The notes: generated by a model not told the origin, from the letters alone. Positions 12,009 to 23,773 are shown, counted from the first letter of the stretch. The stretch: DNA of 64,000 nucleotides from Quillaja saponaria (GCA_029379385.1 CM055612.1:12524001-12588000); one strand, 5' to 3'. Numbers and translations are program-made.

Positions 12009-12350
12009 ATAAAAATCTATATCCTAATCATTGCCAAGATCTCCATATCCTCTATTTATCAATGTCCACATTATTCTCTTATTCAATTTCTTCATCTAAA
12101 TATAAAAAGAAGTAATTTTACATAAGAACTGAATTAGTTTCTATTTTAATAATTGAATGAACACGTGATCGAAGATTTCCACGCTCAGATGATTAATTAA
12201 GCATACAAAATCATACAATTAATCATGTATTTACCAATTAGTGTCATATAAGACTATAATTATGAATTTTCAAAGTCAGAATATATTTTCGTTGGTTTTA
12301 ACTCTTAAATCCTCATTATCCTAAACGACTTACTGTGAAATGAGGGATAT

Positions 12351-12364
12351 GCTTTGGTCAAAGC
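12351..12364. promoter_or_regulatory. Conserved near-palindrome with W-box, unit C
   Basis: Third identical copy of GCTTTGGTCAAAGC, upstream of peptide gene C. Confidence 0.4.
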
Positions 12365-12826
12365 TAAAACTGGTAGAGAAATATATATGTCTAATACTAA
12401 ACAAAGATACACATACAACACAAATAAAATTAAATAAAAAAACTTCCTTATCACTTAATTAATTACTAATAAAACTCTAACTTGTCTATAGGGAGGTAAC
12501 TCTAAGACGCTAATATATATGACTTTGAAATTTGATTTGTATGCATGCTATAATTTTGAACATGAATTGTTTTGTATATTTTTAAAGATTTCACATATGT
12601 TGTTAATAATCTCTTAGTGTCCCTCTTGATCAAATTCGTTAGAAATTAAAGAATTTATTGAAAATAGAATTGTAATGCTGAACAAAATTGAAAACCGTAT
12701 TGAACAAGCTAAGCTGACTTGCAGGATTCATGAGGAGTACAAATTCAAAGGAGCAAGATGCCATACCCATATACATACATGCCATTACTTTTATAACTTA
12801 CAAGCTAGTTAGGTCGATCTCAATCG

Positions 12827-13198
12827 ATGGGTTTCTCTTCCTTCTTCCATTTCTTTGTTCTGCTAGTGTTAATAGTAACCTCCACCTTCTTCATGCAGCT
12901 GAATCATGTTAATGCAGGTTTGTCTTGCTTTTGTATATGTATATATTTCTTTAACAAACACTTACAGTATAGTACATTTGTTCTTTTTGATCACTAATTT
13001 TTTATAAATATTTGGCATTATTGATCTGATAAATATGAAATTTAACACATGTGAATTAATTTATTGAGTTTCGTGTGAATTACATATATATTCATCATAT
13101 ATTGTCATGTTCAATTTGTAGATTTGCAGATGAAGAAGCTTGGCAGCAAAGCTCCATCACCTCCTCCACCTCCAAGTAGAGCACGCCCACCTCATTAA
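12827..13198 (+). CDS. Predicted small secreted proline-rich peptide precursor, copy C
   Basis: Exons 12,827-12,917 and 13,122-13,198 encode 55 residues with the same 30-residue signal peptide as copy A. The mature part begins DLQMKKLGSKAPSPPPPPSR and ends ARPPH. It is the most diverged of the three in the mature region (Arg to Lys, Arg to Ser) and keeps frame, intron and stop. Its TATA position reads TACAAAT (12,738), so its expression may differ. AATAAA lies at 13,309. Confidence 0.5.
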
Positions 13199-13975
13199 AT
13201 AGGGCCGCAAAGTTCCATCCCTGTTAGGCAATTGGCAGTAGGATCTCGACCGACGAGTCGACCACCACTTGCTAGAAGGGTTCGAGAGACGTGACCTCAA
13301 AATTAAGCAATAAATCATCTAGTAATTACTTGTAGTAACTAGATGGATATGTAAACAATTTAATTGTATTCTCATATTTTTTATTTGTTATTTTTGTAAT
13401 AAGTAGGACAAGAATCAGTGTACGTCTTTCCTACATTGTTTTACAGATTGTTGTAATCAATATGTTAAATTGTTTTCATAATCAAAATACAATATTTGTG
13501 TTCACAAATTAATAATAAGTCTTAGTAATACTACATAATATTTCCAAATCAAATAGTGCAATGCAGAAAAGCAAAATACTCATAACTAAGAATATGTAAG
13601 CCTTTACGATTGAGTTATCACTTAGAGAAAAATCTCACGAGCTTAGTTCTTGATGCACAAAAGATATTATTTTTATGCCTCATTTCCTTTTTTATAATTA
13701 AATCTACATAGTTTGTAATTGATGTTTTAAATCTACATAGTTTAGCCTTCTTATATAATTGATGTTGAACTAGAATTGTAATGGAGTGGATCGAGTCAAG
13801 ATCTGATCGAATCCAACATTAATTCAATTTTTTTTACTCAATCTGATTTAGCAAGAATGATCCATGCATGGGCTGAAGCACTAATTAAAATCTGTTTGGG
13901 ATATGATAAGATTTTTTTTTTTTTTTTTTTTTTTACGAATTATTTTATATGGATCTCAATCTACCATAATAATTA

Positions 13976-14170
13976 CTAGTTATTGCAAGACCCTCTAGCA
14001 TGCCATGAAAAGAATGTTTGGTTTGATGAGGAATTGGCTAGCTTGCATGATTTTCTAGACAAAAAGATTACATAACTAGTACAAACTAACTGAAATTCAG
14101 TATACTTAGTCAAATTACTGGATGAATTATCAGTTGTGAAGTCCTTGTTGTGGCCTCTTTGTTCCATCAC
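13976..14170 (-). CDS. Conserved minus-strand short ORF (64 aa), uncertain
   Basis: Paralogue of the ORF at 10,213-10,398, sharing QLVCTSYVIFLSRKS and the end GSCNN. Three extra codons relative to copy B arise from indels that keep the frame. No domain or signal is recognised. It lies just before the left edge of the viral insertion. Confidence 0.2.
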   Translation of the reverse strand: MMEQRGHNKDFTTDNSSSNLTKYTEFQLVCTSYVIFLSRKSCKLANSSSNQTFFSWHARGSCNN

Positions 14171-14865
14171 TTAGAACATGTGCATGCAAAGGGGCATGCT
14201 CAATTTTAGGCATACATGTCCCCTTAATCACCAACTACTATAGTGATTAGGTTGACCACAAATCGCTAATTTATATGACTAGCTTTCCATAGCTAATAAA
14301 TGAGAATGATGCTAAATACATGCCGGACGAAATAATGATTATTCTAAGGAATCATGTTTATAATGAAATGGTCATTTCTACATACAAAACTAGTCCTTAG
14401 TTGCATTTTTAGTTTGTAATTTGGTGACACGATGAGAGTCACTTCCCAAGATCTTAAGATCTTATTCGGATTAGTAAATCAAGATCAATACTCATCCTTA
14501 CACTCTTATGGAACCTGAGGTTTTTGTACTAAATGGATTGTTTATACAACTAATTTTTGTAGTCCTTCTACTCTTTATAATGCTTAGGTCACTTCCTCTA
14601 CTTCTTCTCCTCCTGAGTCTTTTTCTCAATCAAACAAAGTTCTTAAAGAAGAAATCAATTTTGAAAAAATCTCTCTACCCATAGAAAACTAGAAAATTTC
14701 AAAAATTCCCAACAATGAAATTTACAAACCTAACTTTATGTTCACTCTTAAGAGTGACCATACAATCAAAACAGTAGACAAATCATCCCAATTGACTCCG
14801 ATTGTGAAGAAATACCTTTACTTTCAAAAAAATCCTTTAAAATTCATAAGCGAAAATACAATTAT

Positions 14866-15477
14866 TTGCATCTTGGATGTGTCCAGATCACTGCAAAACC
14901 TCTAACAACAAAAGGACTTAACACCTCTATGCTTTTATGTCTTCATGATTGTAGAATGACTGATTTTCACAAATCACTTTTAGGTACAATTGAAAGGAGC
15001 CTTTGTAGTGGTCTGATCTACTTTAATTATTTTCCTAACATGACAATCTCTTTACAAGATAAAAACATTTTAAATTCTTTAGTCTTAAATGTTAAACTTT
15101 CCAATTTTAATATCAAACCTAGATCATTCCCTATAGTTTTAGTTTATCGTATACAATATAAAGCTATAATTTTAGCTTTTACTTCAAAATCGCTTCAACA
15201 AAGACGCAAAGAAGAGACAGTTATATTTCTCACTGATCTTTCAAAAACTAGTGTTTCTACCCTTAAATCAATTGCTTTGGAAGAAGTTAATCTTCCGAAT
15301 AAATGGACTCTTGATAAAGCTACACCTATACATGATTTACAACCTTCGTCTATTTCTAATATCATGCAATACCCCACAGAGTCGAAATCTCATTTGCAAG
15401 ATCAAATAGTCAAAGATTTTTTACTTTATATCTTCAAAATTCTTCAAGACACTCTCCATCTCTTCAAAAAAATTTAA
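14866..15477 (+). pseudogene. Caulimovirid movement-protein-like region
   Basis: The longest open stretch of the viral relic has 203 codons. It begins in MHLGCVQI and includes LLGTIERSLCSGLIYFNYFP, segments typical of the 30K-superfamily movement proteins at the start of caulimovirid polyproteins. The same frame extends upstream to about 14,600 through stop codons, so this is an internal piece, not a true start. Downstream the frame is broken repeatedly. Confidence 0.6.
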
Positions 15478-16497
15478 GTAGCTCTTGTTCTTCAATCCCT
15501 TCAACGATTCATTTTCAAGGTTTAGAAAACACTTATAGGATTCTTAGAATGTTATATACCAGAGATGTCAACGATGATCAATTTACAAGACCTCCATCTC
15601 CGACTTTTTTATCTTTAAATGATAATTTAGAGATCAATACTATCCATACTACTTTTCAAATCGACAGAAAATCTCTTAGAAAAGATTTTTATCATAATAA
15701 CATAGTCTTGTTAGAACCTAGTTTTTTGAAAAATTCACCGGATCTAAGAAACAAAAGATGCAAAATCTTTACTACAAATTTATGAAAACTCATAAAGCTC
15801 ATATTTCATTCTTTGAATGGTTTTTGAAGTTTATTCTAATGAAGCTGGTCTTGATTATCCTTTTTGCAATTCCGTAAGTGTTAATAACAAAACTTCTAAA
15901 AAATGGATAACGCAAAAAGATGAAGTTATTAAATCTATATTTCCTCCTAGAAATTTTTTTAAAATTCTTGCATAAAGCTCTAATGGTAAAAATATTCCTA
16001 TGCAAGCAACACCATTAAAACATAAAGATTTAGTTGAAACAATTAATTCTAAAGATATTCAATCTATCTATAAACAAAATAATTACACCAGTCTTTTTCT
16101 CCAGGCTTTAGGTGATCATCTCTTGGATTCTAATTCTAACCAACCTCTACAAAGTGAGAATCTCGTTTTCTCACCTTATCAAATTCCAATAAAAATTAAA
16201 AAAGAATTAAGCTATATTCAAACACTTCGTCTCAACAAGAACTTTTTGAAAAAATATCCAAACAAATTGCTAAAATAGAAATAAATGTTGTTTAAGATAC
16301 ACCAATAAGGCAAACTCCTTCTTCCTCTCTTAATAATTTGAGAGAAGCCGAGTCTGAAAATTCTAAGAAAAGTTCCCCTCAAGAACTTAGTCCAATACAA
16401 TCCACCAATTGGCAACCACAAAAATTATATTATCCCAGGGCTTCTCCTCCTAACTTAGTTGTTGAAGAAAAACCTCAAATAATCAATAAGCCCTTTA

Positions 16498-16839
16498 GTG
16501 CAAAAAATCTATAAATGGAATACAAATGATCAATCTGAATACAATATTCTTAACAAGTTACAGCAGATGACAATGATCATTACTGCTTATCAAATTACCC
16601 ATAATTGTTTGGATCAATCAATTCTTAATATTCTAGTTTCTGGTTTTACTAGTCAACTAAAAGGGTGGTGGGATGACCATCTTATTGACATAGAACTAAA
16701 CCTAATCAATCTAGCAATCAAAGCTGATCCTGAAGGAAATCCCCTTCTAAATGATGAAGGTAACGAAATCCCTAATTCCGTCAATACCCTTATTTATTAT
16801 ATCACAAAACATTTCATAGGAGATCGTTTAATATGGTAA
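16498..16839 (+). pseudogene. Coat/gag-like region of the caulimovirid relic
   Basis: An open stretch of 113 codons contains GFTSQLKGWWDDHL and a following YYITKHFIGD, a pattern I associate with gag/coat regions of plant pararetroviral polyproteins. A stop ends it within a normally continuous domain. A decayed zinc-knuckle follows at about 17,340-17,400 (KYCKI) and a Lys/Glu-rich segment follows that. Confidence 0.45.
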
Positions 16840-18039
16840 GATAAGTTTGTTGAACTTCTCTCCAATCTAAAATGTTGCACCCTAGTTGACTTTTGGTGGT
16901 ATAATGATACATTTTTTTACCAAAGTCTTCTCTAGGTCCGATAGCAACCAGCCAGTTTGGAAAGAAAAATTTCTAACAGGTCTTCCTCAATCCTTACGAG
17001 ACAAAATTAGAGAAAAATTTAAAATATCAATAATGGAATCACCCTTATGAGCGACTAACTTATGGTCAGCTCTGTAGTTATGTCCAAAAGATTGCTTTAA
17101 AAATCTATTAAGATGATAAAATCCAATGTCAATTACCAAAAGAAAGATCCCTAAATCGAAAGGACTTGGGAAGTTTCTTCGCTCAATATGGATTTGATTG
17201 TCCTCCCAATTCATTCAAAAAAGAACACAACCTCTAAATTTCTCAAAACATATGATAGATCTTCAGGTAATAAAACTGGTAAAAGTATTTACAAATATCA
17301 ACGTGCTCCCCAGCATTTTCAAAATAAAAACAAACTACCTGTAGTCTATTTTAAATGATATAAACCAGATTATATTGTCAAATATTGTAAAATTACAAGA
17401 AAAATCAAAGCTTTAAACATTGAAGAAGGAATTTTAGCACAACTTGATAGCCTTCTAATAGAAGATTTTTCTGATAGTGAACCTAAACTTGCCTCTAACA
17501 ATGAAGATATCAACCAAATTCAAAATGATGAAGTTTTCTCTAAAGCTTCTTAAGAAACTCTCGAATGTAATGTCTTAACAAGAGAACAAGATGTTCTTTT
17601 CGAAGTCATTACAAGTCTTCTAAATGGTGAAGAAAAGAAAAATTATCTGTAAAAATTGAAAGACACTCTTGGTACACCAGAAAAACCAAGTAAGCCTCCT
17701 CACAATCTTCCTATTGTCACATACTCTTTCAATCTTAAGATGTTCTATCCAGATTTAATTTTGAGAAAACACAACCAGTTACTTTTCAAGATCTTTAACA
17801 TGAAGTTTCAAAATTAAAAATTGAAGTTAAGGCCCTTAATCTTCAACAACATAAAAACATTTCAACTATCAAAGTTCTTTCAAAGGGCAAGAAAAAAAAA
17901 AAAACTATCTTTTAAAATTTCCTCTGATTCCTCTTTTGACGAAAATCCAGTAGCATTTTTTAGTGAAGGTTTTCTCAACGTAATTACTCATGTCTCTTAT
18001 CTAAAATAATATATTCTCATTAAACTTATTATTAGAAAA

Positions 18040-19300
18040 ACTTTTGTCCTTGAAATAGTAGCTCTGTTTGACACTAATGCAGATTCTAGTTGCATTCTAG
18101 AAGGCCAATTACCCACAAAATTTTTATGAAAATACTTCTGAACATTTAACATCTACTAATGGATCAGAAATCATAATTCATTACAAATGCTCTAATGTTA
18201 ATATTGATAATTCCCCATTACAAATTGCAACTACTTTTCTTCTAGCTAAAAATATCAGAATCAAGTCATCCTAGGTTCATGTTTTATCCATCAGTTAGAA
18301 CCATTCTGGGTTGATGGAGGAATACACAAAGAGGTCATGGGACAAACTGTAGTTTTTCTATTTCTTTAAAAACCTATTTTTCGAAACCTCAATCTAATTG
18401 AAACCAAACAAAAGCAAATTAATTACCTCTTGGATGAGATATCTTTCAAAAGAATTGAAAATCAACTTTTTGACTCTGTTATAAAAAATTAAATTCAAAT
18501 TTTGAAGAAAAATATAAAAACAAATTTGTTCTGATCTTCCAAATGCTTTATGAAAAAGAAAACAACATATGGTAGATCTCCCTTATAAAAAAGATTTTTA
18601 TGAAAAATAAATTCGTACAAAAGCTTGTCCCATTTAAATGAATCAAAAAATGCTTGAATTATGTCAAAAAGAAATTAATGATGTTCTTTCCAAATGTATC
18701 ATCCGCAAGAGCAAGAGTCCTTGGTCTTGTTATGCTTTTTATGTCAACAAAAATGCTAAAATTAAACGTGGGACTCCCCGTTTAATTATCAATTATAAAC
18801 CACTTAGCTAAGCTCTTCAATGGATCAAGTATCTTATTCCTAATAAAAAAGATCTTCTCAATCAACTATACTCCTCAAAAATATTTTCAAATTTGACTTG
18901 AAATCTGGTTTTTGGGAAATTTAGATAAGAGAAACTGACAAATATATAACAGTGTTTACTATTCCATTTGGCTAGTATGAATGGAATGCTATGTCTTTTG
19001 GCCTAAAAAATGCACCTTCTGAATTTCAATGAATCATGAATGATATTTTCAATATATATACAAAATTTATTATCGTTTACATTGATGATGTTTCAATATT
19101 TTCTCAAAATATAGATGAACATTTCAAATATCTCAATATCTTCTTTAATATTACAAAAAAAAATGGTTTGGCTGTGTCTAGAGCAAAACTTACTCTTTTC
19201 CAAATCAATAATAGGTTTTTCGGCCACAATATTCACCAGGAGACCATCACTCCAATTGATAAGGCTATTCAGTTTGCTGATAAATTCTCATATTTATAGA
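18040..19300 (+). pseudogene. Protease and reverse-transcriptase region of the caulimovirid relic
   Basis: A weak aspartic-protease signature (ALFDTNADSSCI) is near 18,065. Reverse-transcriptase motifs follow: PWSCYAFYVNKNAKIKRGTPR near 18,720, NAMSFGLKNAP near 18,985, and the active-site YIDD at about 19,079-19,090 inside an 87-codon open stretch. A frameshift near 18,885 and several stop codons separate these pieces, so no functional enzyme can be made. Confidence 0.65.
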
Positions 19301-19455
19301 TAAAACACAGCTTCAAAGATTTATGTGATGTCTCAAATATGTCTCTGATTTTTCCCTAGGAGATTAGTAATCTTATTAAACTTTTACATGGCAGACTCAA
19401 AATAGATCGTCATCCTTGGTCCGATTCGTATACCAATATAGTTAGACAAATCAAA

Positions 19456-19900
19456 ATGAGAGTAAAAAAACTCCTATGCTTATATCACCTGGATCCACAA
19501 GCTTTCAAAATAGTTGAAATTGATGCCTTCAACATAGGTTTTGGTGGCATTCTAAAACAATCTGTTCATAGCAAACGACATATCATTGCATATGCATCAA
19601 AACAATATAATCTTGCAAAACAAAATTATTCTACAATAAAAAAGAGATTTTAGCAATCATTTTATGTATTTCAAAATTTCAAAGTGATTTACTTAATCAA
19701 ATTTTTTTGGTTAAAGTCAATTACAAATCCACAAAAGATGTTTTACAAAAAAATGTAAAAAATCTTGCTTCAAAATAATTTTTTGCCTGTTGGCAAGCAA
19801 TTTTATTAGTCTTTGATTTTGATGTAGAGTATAATAAAGGTAGCTCCAATTCCATCTCAGATTATCTCACTCGTGAGTTTATGTATGCTAGATAGGAATA
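19456..19900 (+). pseudogene. RNase H region of the caulimovirid relic
   Basis: Follows the RT region with VEIDAFNIGFGGIL and IIAYASKQYNLAKQNYST, the pattern of a retroviral-type RNase H after RT in caulimovirids. A frameshift lies near 19,650. The frame then runs to SNSISDYLTREF near 19,850, the usual end of this domain. Confidence 0.6.
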
Positions 19901-21495
19901 TTTGTCTCGCAAAAAAAAGAAAAAGGAAGTCAAGTCCTCCGTGGACCAAACATCAAATCTCAAAACAAAAAAGAGGAACACTCCAGCTCCTTGGCAAAAT
20001 TTACCCAAAAAAAATCATAAGAGTCTTTGTGTTTTCCTAATAGAAACCTTATTAGGAATCTAAGCTTAATTCCCAACACAAAAGCCATTAACTCTCACAA
20101 AGAAGACTTGGGTAGACCTTGTTGAAGAAGAATAGTCAAACATTTTAGCTCTTCCAAACTCAAAAGATACTTTCAATCTCAATCAAAAGGATTTTATGTA
20201 AGCAATTAGCCAGGTTACATAATTAGTCAAGACAATTTTGTCAATAGGTAAAGCTATTATTCCTGATCCCAATCCCTACGCCTATCTCATTTAAAAAATC
20301 ATAAGCTTTTTATCTTCCAATTGACATCCCTCAAAATATTATTCAAATAGAACCAGAATTTTGGACTAACCATCCTCAATATGTTAACCAAAAGATTTTT
20401 CAAAAAAATTGGCATTTCCCTCTTTCCCCATATATCAAAAACCCAGAAATTTTATGAATTTGTTTTAGTTGATAGTGATTCTGTTGCTATCAAATATTAT
20501 AAATAAAAAATGGATGCTAATTTCATCACGTATACTACCATCTAAATTCTCAAAATTCTCAACCTTTCGGACTAGGATTCACATTTATCCAAACCTCAAA
20601 ATTTTTCACAACCTTTTAATCTAATTTTTTTACAATTACTGGGATTACCAAGATGCCTGGTGCAAAACTTTTTTCTTTCAAAACAAAAGTTACAAACATT
20701 CTTGACTTATATACTTCAAAAATCATATTCAATATCAATTTCCATATTGGTTCATCGAATTGTGGGATCTCGATGGTCCATCTCCCAATATTTTACCAAA
20801 CGAAGTTGCAAGGATTACATTACTTTGGCAAACATTTCAATGTCCAAGATCATAATCCATTATTATTGCATTTCTTCTCAAAATCCTCCCTGGCAATACA
20901 AGTATTCCTCAGAGTTACAACACAAATTGCATGTTCTTCAGAGACAAAGGTCAATAAAATGGTAGGCAGATTTTAATGCCTCTAAAGCCTATGCTTCCCC
21001 CATCAAGTAATGGCTCAATCAGTACCCTCAGTTTCTCAAAAAAGCAATTCTAAAAGTCACTTAATTCTTGCAATAGAAATCTCAAATTTCAGCCAAATTA
21101 GCCTCTAGTTTAATAAGCTGGAGTATCTTCAGTACCTCAAGGAAATAGTTCAACTTTTCCAAATGGATGATGAAGTAACATCTGCAACCCCAAAAGTAAC
21201 ATAAAAACTAATCTCCGCTTCCTCTTCAAGAATTTCAAGAAATGGTTCAAGTGACTACACAAGACCAAATGAAGATGATTGCTACAACATCAACCTTGTA
21301 GATGATTGAAGTGATTCTCTATAATAAAAAAATTACTATTCATAATTACTGTTTATAAACATTATAGTGATGTCGGCAGAACACTATAGCATATTATTGT
21401 AGCAAGTTGCAGCAGAATAATATTCACTATAATGCGAGCACTATAGTAGTTATTGTAGTAAATAAAAAATAAAAATAAAAAAAGACAAAATTTGC

Positions 21496-21505
21496 CTATT
21501 TAAGG
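21496..21505 (+). promoter_or_regulatory. Promoter-like segment of the caulimovirid relic
   Basis: CTATTTAAGG lies downstream of the coding remnants and is followed by a pyrimidine-rich leader (21,530-21,850). This matches the place of the single major promoter in the large intergenic region of caulimovirids. Activity cannot be judged from sequence. Confidence 0.35.
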
Positions 21506-22062
21506 AGAGTTATTATCTAATTCAACACACACTGTTTTAGCTCTTGTAAAAAGTTTAGAGAAACCTCCTAAATAACTCTTGTGGAGCTATTTTTTCTTTA
21601 CTCTATGATCTTGTGGTCACAAATTTTCAATCAACAATATTTTCCTATAACAAATACTATCTTGCGTTCCCTCTCCCTAGCTTAGTAGACAAACTATCAT
21701 CATTTTACCTTCCCTTTTACTTGCTTTCCTTTATTACTCTCTTTTATTTTGTGCATTACATAGTATAATTCATCATAACAATCTTGTTGCTCCTTACTTT
21801 ACTACTCCCATGATTTACCTCCGCTCTTAGGGGACGTCTTCGGTCTTCACTTGGTATATATATATATATATACAACCTGCATATTTGCAATATTTAACCT
21901 ACACCAAACATTTAGGAAATAAAAAAAAAAATTATTAACACAATTAATTTATATTAAATCAACAGAGGCATGTGTTTATAATAAATAAATTAAATTAAAA
22001 AAAAAAAAAACAAATAGTTGTAAAGATAATATAAAAATGAGTTCTAAAGATAAACTAAAAAC

Positions 22063-22891
22063 TAGGGTTGGCAATAGATCAAATCGGTTCCTATCTGACT
22101 TGATGCACTCCTGATCCAAAGACACATTGGATTAGATCTGGTCCAACCAAATCTGATCCATGGATTATGATGTTGATGGATATATCTAATTTGACTTGAC
22201 CTTTTCTCCCCTCACACCTCAAAAATTTTACATTAATCAATTTATTTTCAAAATATTATTTTAGTAAATTATCTAAATTTCAATAGATAATGGTGAATAA
22301 TAAATGTCCTATTTTTAATCAAATTCCTTATACAAGCCTGTAACAACTATTTAATTAAACAGTTAATAAAATTTCCTAGATAACTATTTAAGTAAATAAT
22401 TAATAAAATTACTTGGATTCTTAAAATTGAGTTTGAAAAGAAAATAAAAATTAATCAGCTTTATTTAAATTTAATAATTTATGAATTTTTTATTTTATTA
22501 TATAGATCAATACAAACTATTTAAATGAATTTACTAAGTAAAATTTTCTAGATCATTCTTGATATTATTCTAAATTGTTTTTGTTTTTAATTAATTTTAT
22601 TTAGTCAACTTTGATGTTATTCTTTTTTCTTTTTAGCTCTATAGAGTTGTACAATTTATAAAAATACATAAAGTAAACAAATGTAGAAAAGCTTAATTAA
22701 ATTTGTGAGCAAAAAAAGAAAGAAAAAAAAGAATAGAGATCATCAATGATCTAATTCGATCCACCTATTCATGGATCATGACCCTATTCAATCCAAATTG
22801 AGAAACTGATCCATCATCTTAAACATTAATCTGATCCACTAGCACTAGATCAGGTTGGATATCCAACCCGACGCAATCCATTGCCATCATT
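22063..22891. mobile_element. Non-autonomous hAT-type element, copy in unit C
   Basis: Related to 11,054-12,008, with left end TAGGGTTGGCAATAGATC and right end GCAATCCATTGCCATCATT. The preceding 200 bp (tgcaatatttaac onward, 21,880-22,060) is also homologous between the two places. The element was therefore copied with its flanks during the segmental duplication, not by fresh transposition. Confidence 0.5.
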
Positions 22892-23255
22892 AAATTTACA
22901 TTAATATTTATGTTTCACACTTTAAAATGCATTCCTATTATGCTTACAGAAATATGGGGCTTAAAGCATGCGCCTACTCTAATTGCATTCAAAACAGGGA
23001 TTAAATTCTTTTAGATAAATCTTGATGCTAAGGTTGTTATCTTCTAACATGAGAAGTAATTTGATTCATTATTGCAGGAAATTTATGGCATCCCTCCAAC
23101 ATGTAAAAATTAGACACTATTATTGGGAATCAAACTATTGTGCCAATGATTTAGTTAAATTAAGAATTAATGAAAATGATTATTTGGTTATTGTTAATAT
23201 AGGGTTTCACCCTAGCCAATACTAATGCAACATTTGAAGCCTTGACACATGTCAC

Positions 23256-23773
23256 TAGGGGTGTCAACGAGCCGAGCTTTGGCAAAGCTCGACTCGGCTC
23301 GTCTTATTTTAGGTGGGCTCGAGCTCGTCCTAGGCTCGCGAGCCTAAGCTCGTTAAGGGCTCGCGAGCAAATATTCAAGCTCGGCTCGGCTCGTTAAGGG
23401 CTCGTGAAATTTTTTTGAAAATTATAAAAATGTTTTGTAGGCAAGGAGAGTCGAACCCAAGACCTCTTAGTGAAAATTTGTACAGATTACCACTAAACCA
23501 AGTAACAATTTGTGTTAGTTTTGTTGTATATAAATATATTTATTATAAATGTATATATAAATAATAAAAAAAATTATTAAATAATATTAAACGAGCTAGC
23601 TCACGAGCTCACGAGCCGAGCTTTGGAAAGATTGAGCTCGGCTCGTTTTACTAAACGAGCTTAAAATAAAGCTTAAGATCGGCTCGTTTAGAAAACGAGC
23701 CGAGCTTGATCCGAGCTCTTAACGAGTAACTCACGAGCTGTTCACGAGCTAGCTCGGCTCATTGCCACCCCTA
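23256..23773. mobile_element. hAT MITE with perfect 8-bp target duplication
   Basis: The 518-bp element starts TAGGGGTGTCAACGAGCC and ends GGCTCATTGCCACCCCTA, imperfect terminal inverted repeats of hAT type. Exact CATGTCAC octamers flank it at 23,248-23,255 and 23,774-23,781. The right-hand LTR of the host element lacks it (tacaaatgtcatcatatt near 27,955), confirming insertion after LTR formation. Many gagctcg/cgagctc repeats lie near both ends. Confidence 0.85.
23446..23501 (-). other. tRNA-like pol III promoter boxes inside the MITE
   Basis: On the minus strand, TTGGTTTAGTGGTAATC resembles an A box and GGGTTCGACTCTCC resembles a B box. They are about 25-30 nt apart, as in tRNA genes and tRNA-derived SINEs. 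Acceptor-stem pairing is not evident, so it is not called a tRNA gene. Confidence 0.35.

Larger units (their letters stand above)
8474..12230 (+). repeat. Tandem gene unit B
   Basis: The unit starts at cagattgacagccgatt exactly after the tail of unit A. It holds the peptide gene at 9,096-9,462, a conserved tail (9,900-10,110), a block with a conserved minus-strand short ORF (10,213-10,398) and a hAT-type element (11,054-12,008). The segment 10,500-10,760 plus 10,835-12,008 matches unit C on either side of the virus insertion there, so unit B serves as the empty-site reference. Confidence 0.8.
14456..21853 (+). mobile_element. Degenerate endogenous caulimovirid (pararetrovirus) insertion
   Basis: Regions in order: movement-protein-like, coat/gag-like, zinc-knuckle remnant, protease-like, reverse transcriptase, RNase H, then a C-terminal region and a promoter-like segment. 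This is the order of a petuvirus-like or florendovirus-like polyprotein. There are no LTRs and no integrase, as expected of Caulimoviridae. The edges come from comparison with unit B, which runs uninterrupted across this point, giving about 7.4 kb, close to one genome length. Many stops and frameshifts show that it is long dead. It is described here only as a relic. Confidence 0.75.
12231..22900 (+). repeat. Tandem gene unit C, interrupted by a viral insertion
   Basis: The unit lacks about 90 bp of the head present in A (it goes directly from gtgtcatataagac to the cagaatatattttcg segment). It then carries the peptide gene at 12,827-13,198, the conserved tail (13,627-13,860) and the short-ORF block (13,976-14,170). 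Homology to unit B stops near 14,455 and resumes near 21,854. The intervening 7.4 kb is an endogenous caulimovirid. Confidence 0.75.

Noticed and set aside
20653..20976. Two overlapping ORFs of about 100 codons
   Set aside because: They lie in the decayed C-terminal region of the caulimovirid relic, in competing frames, and neither is an independent gene.
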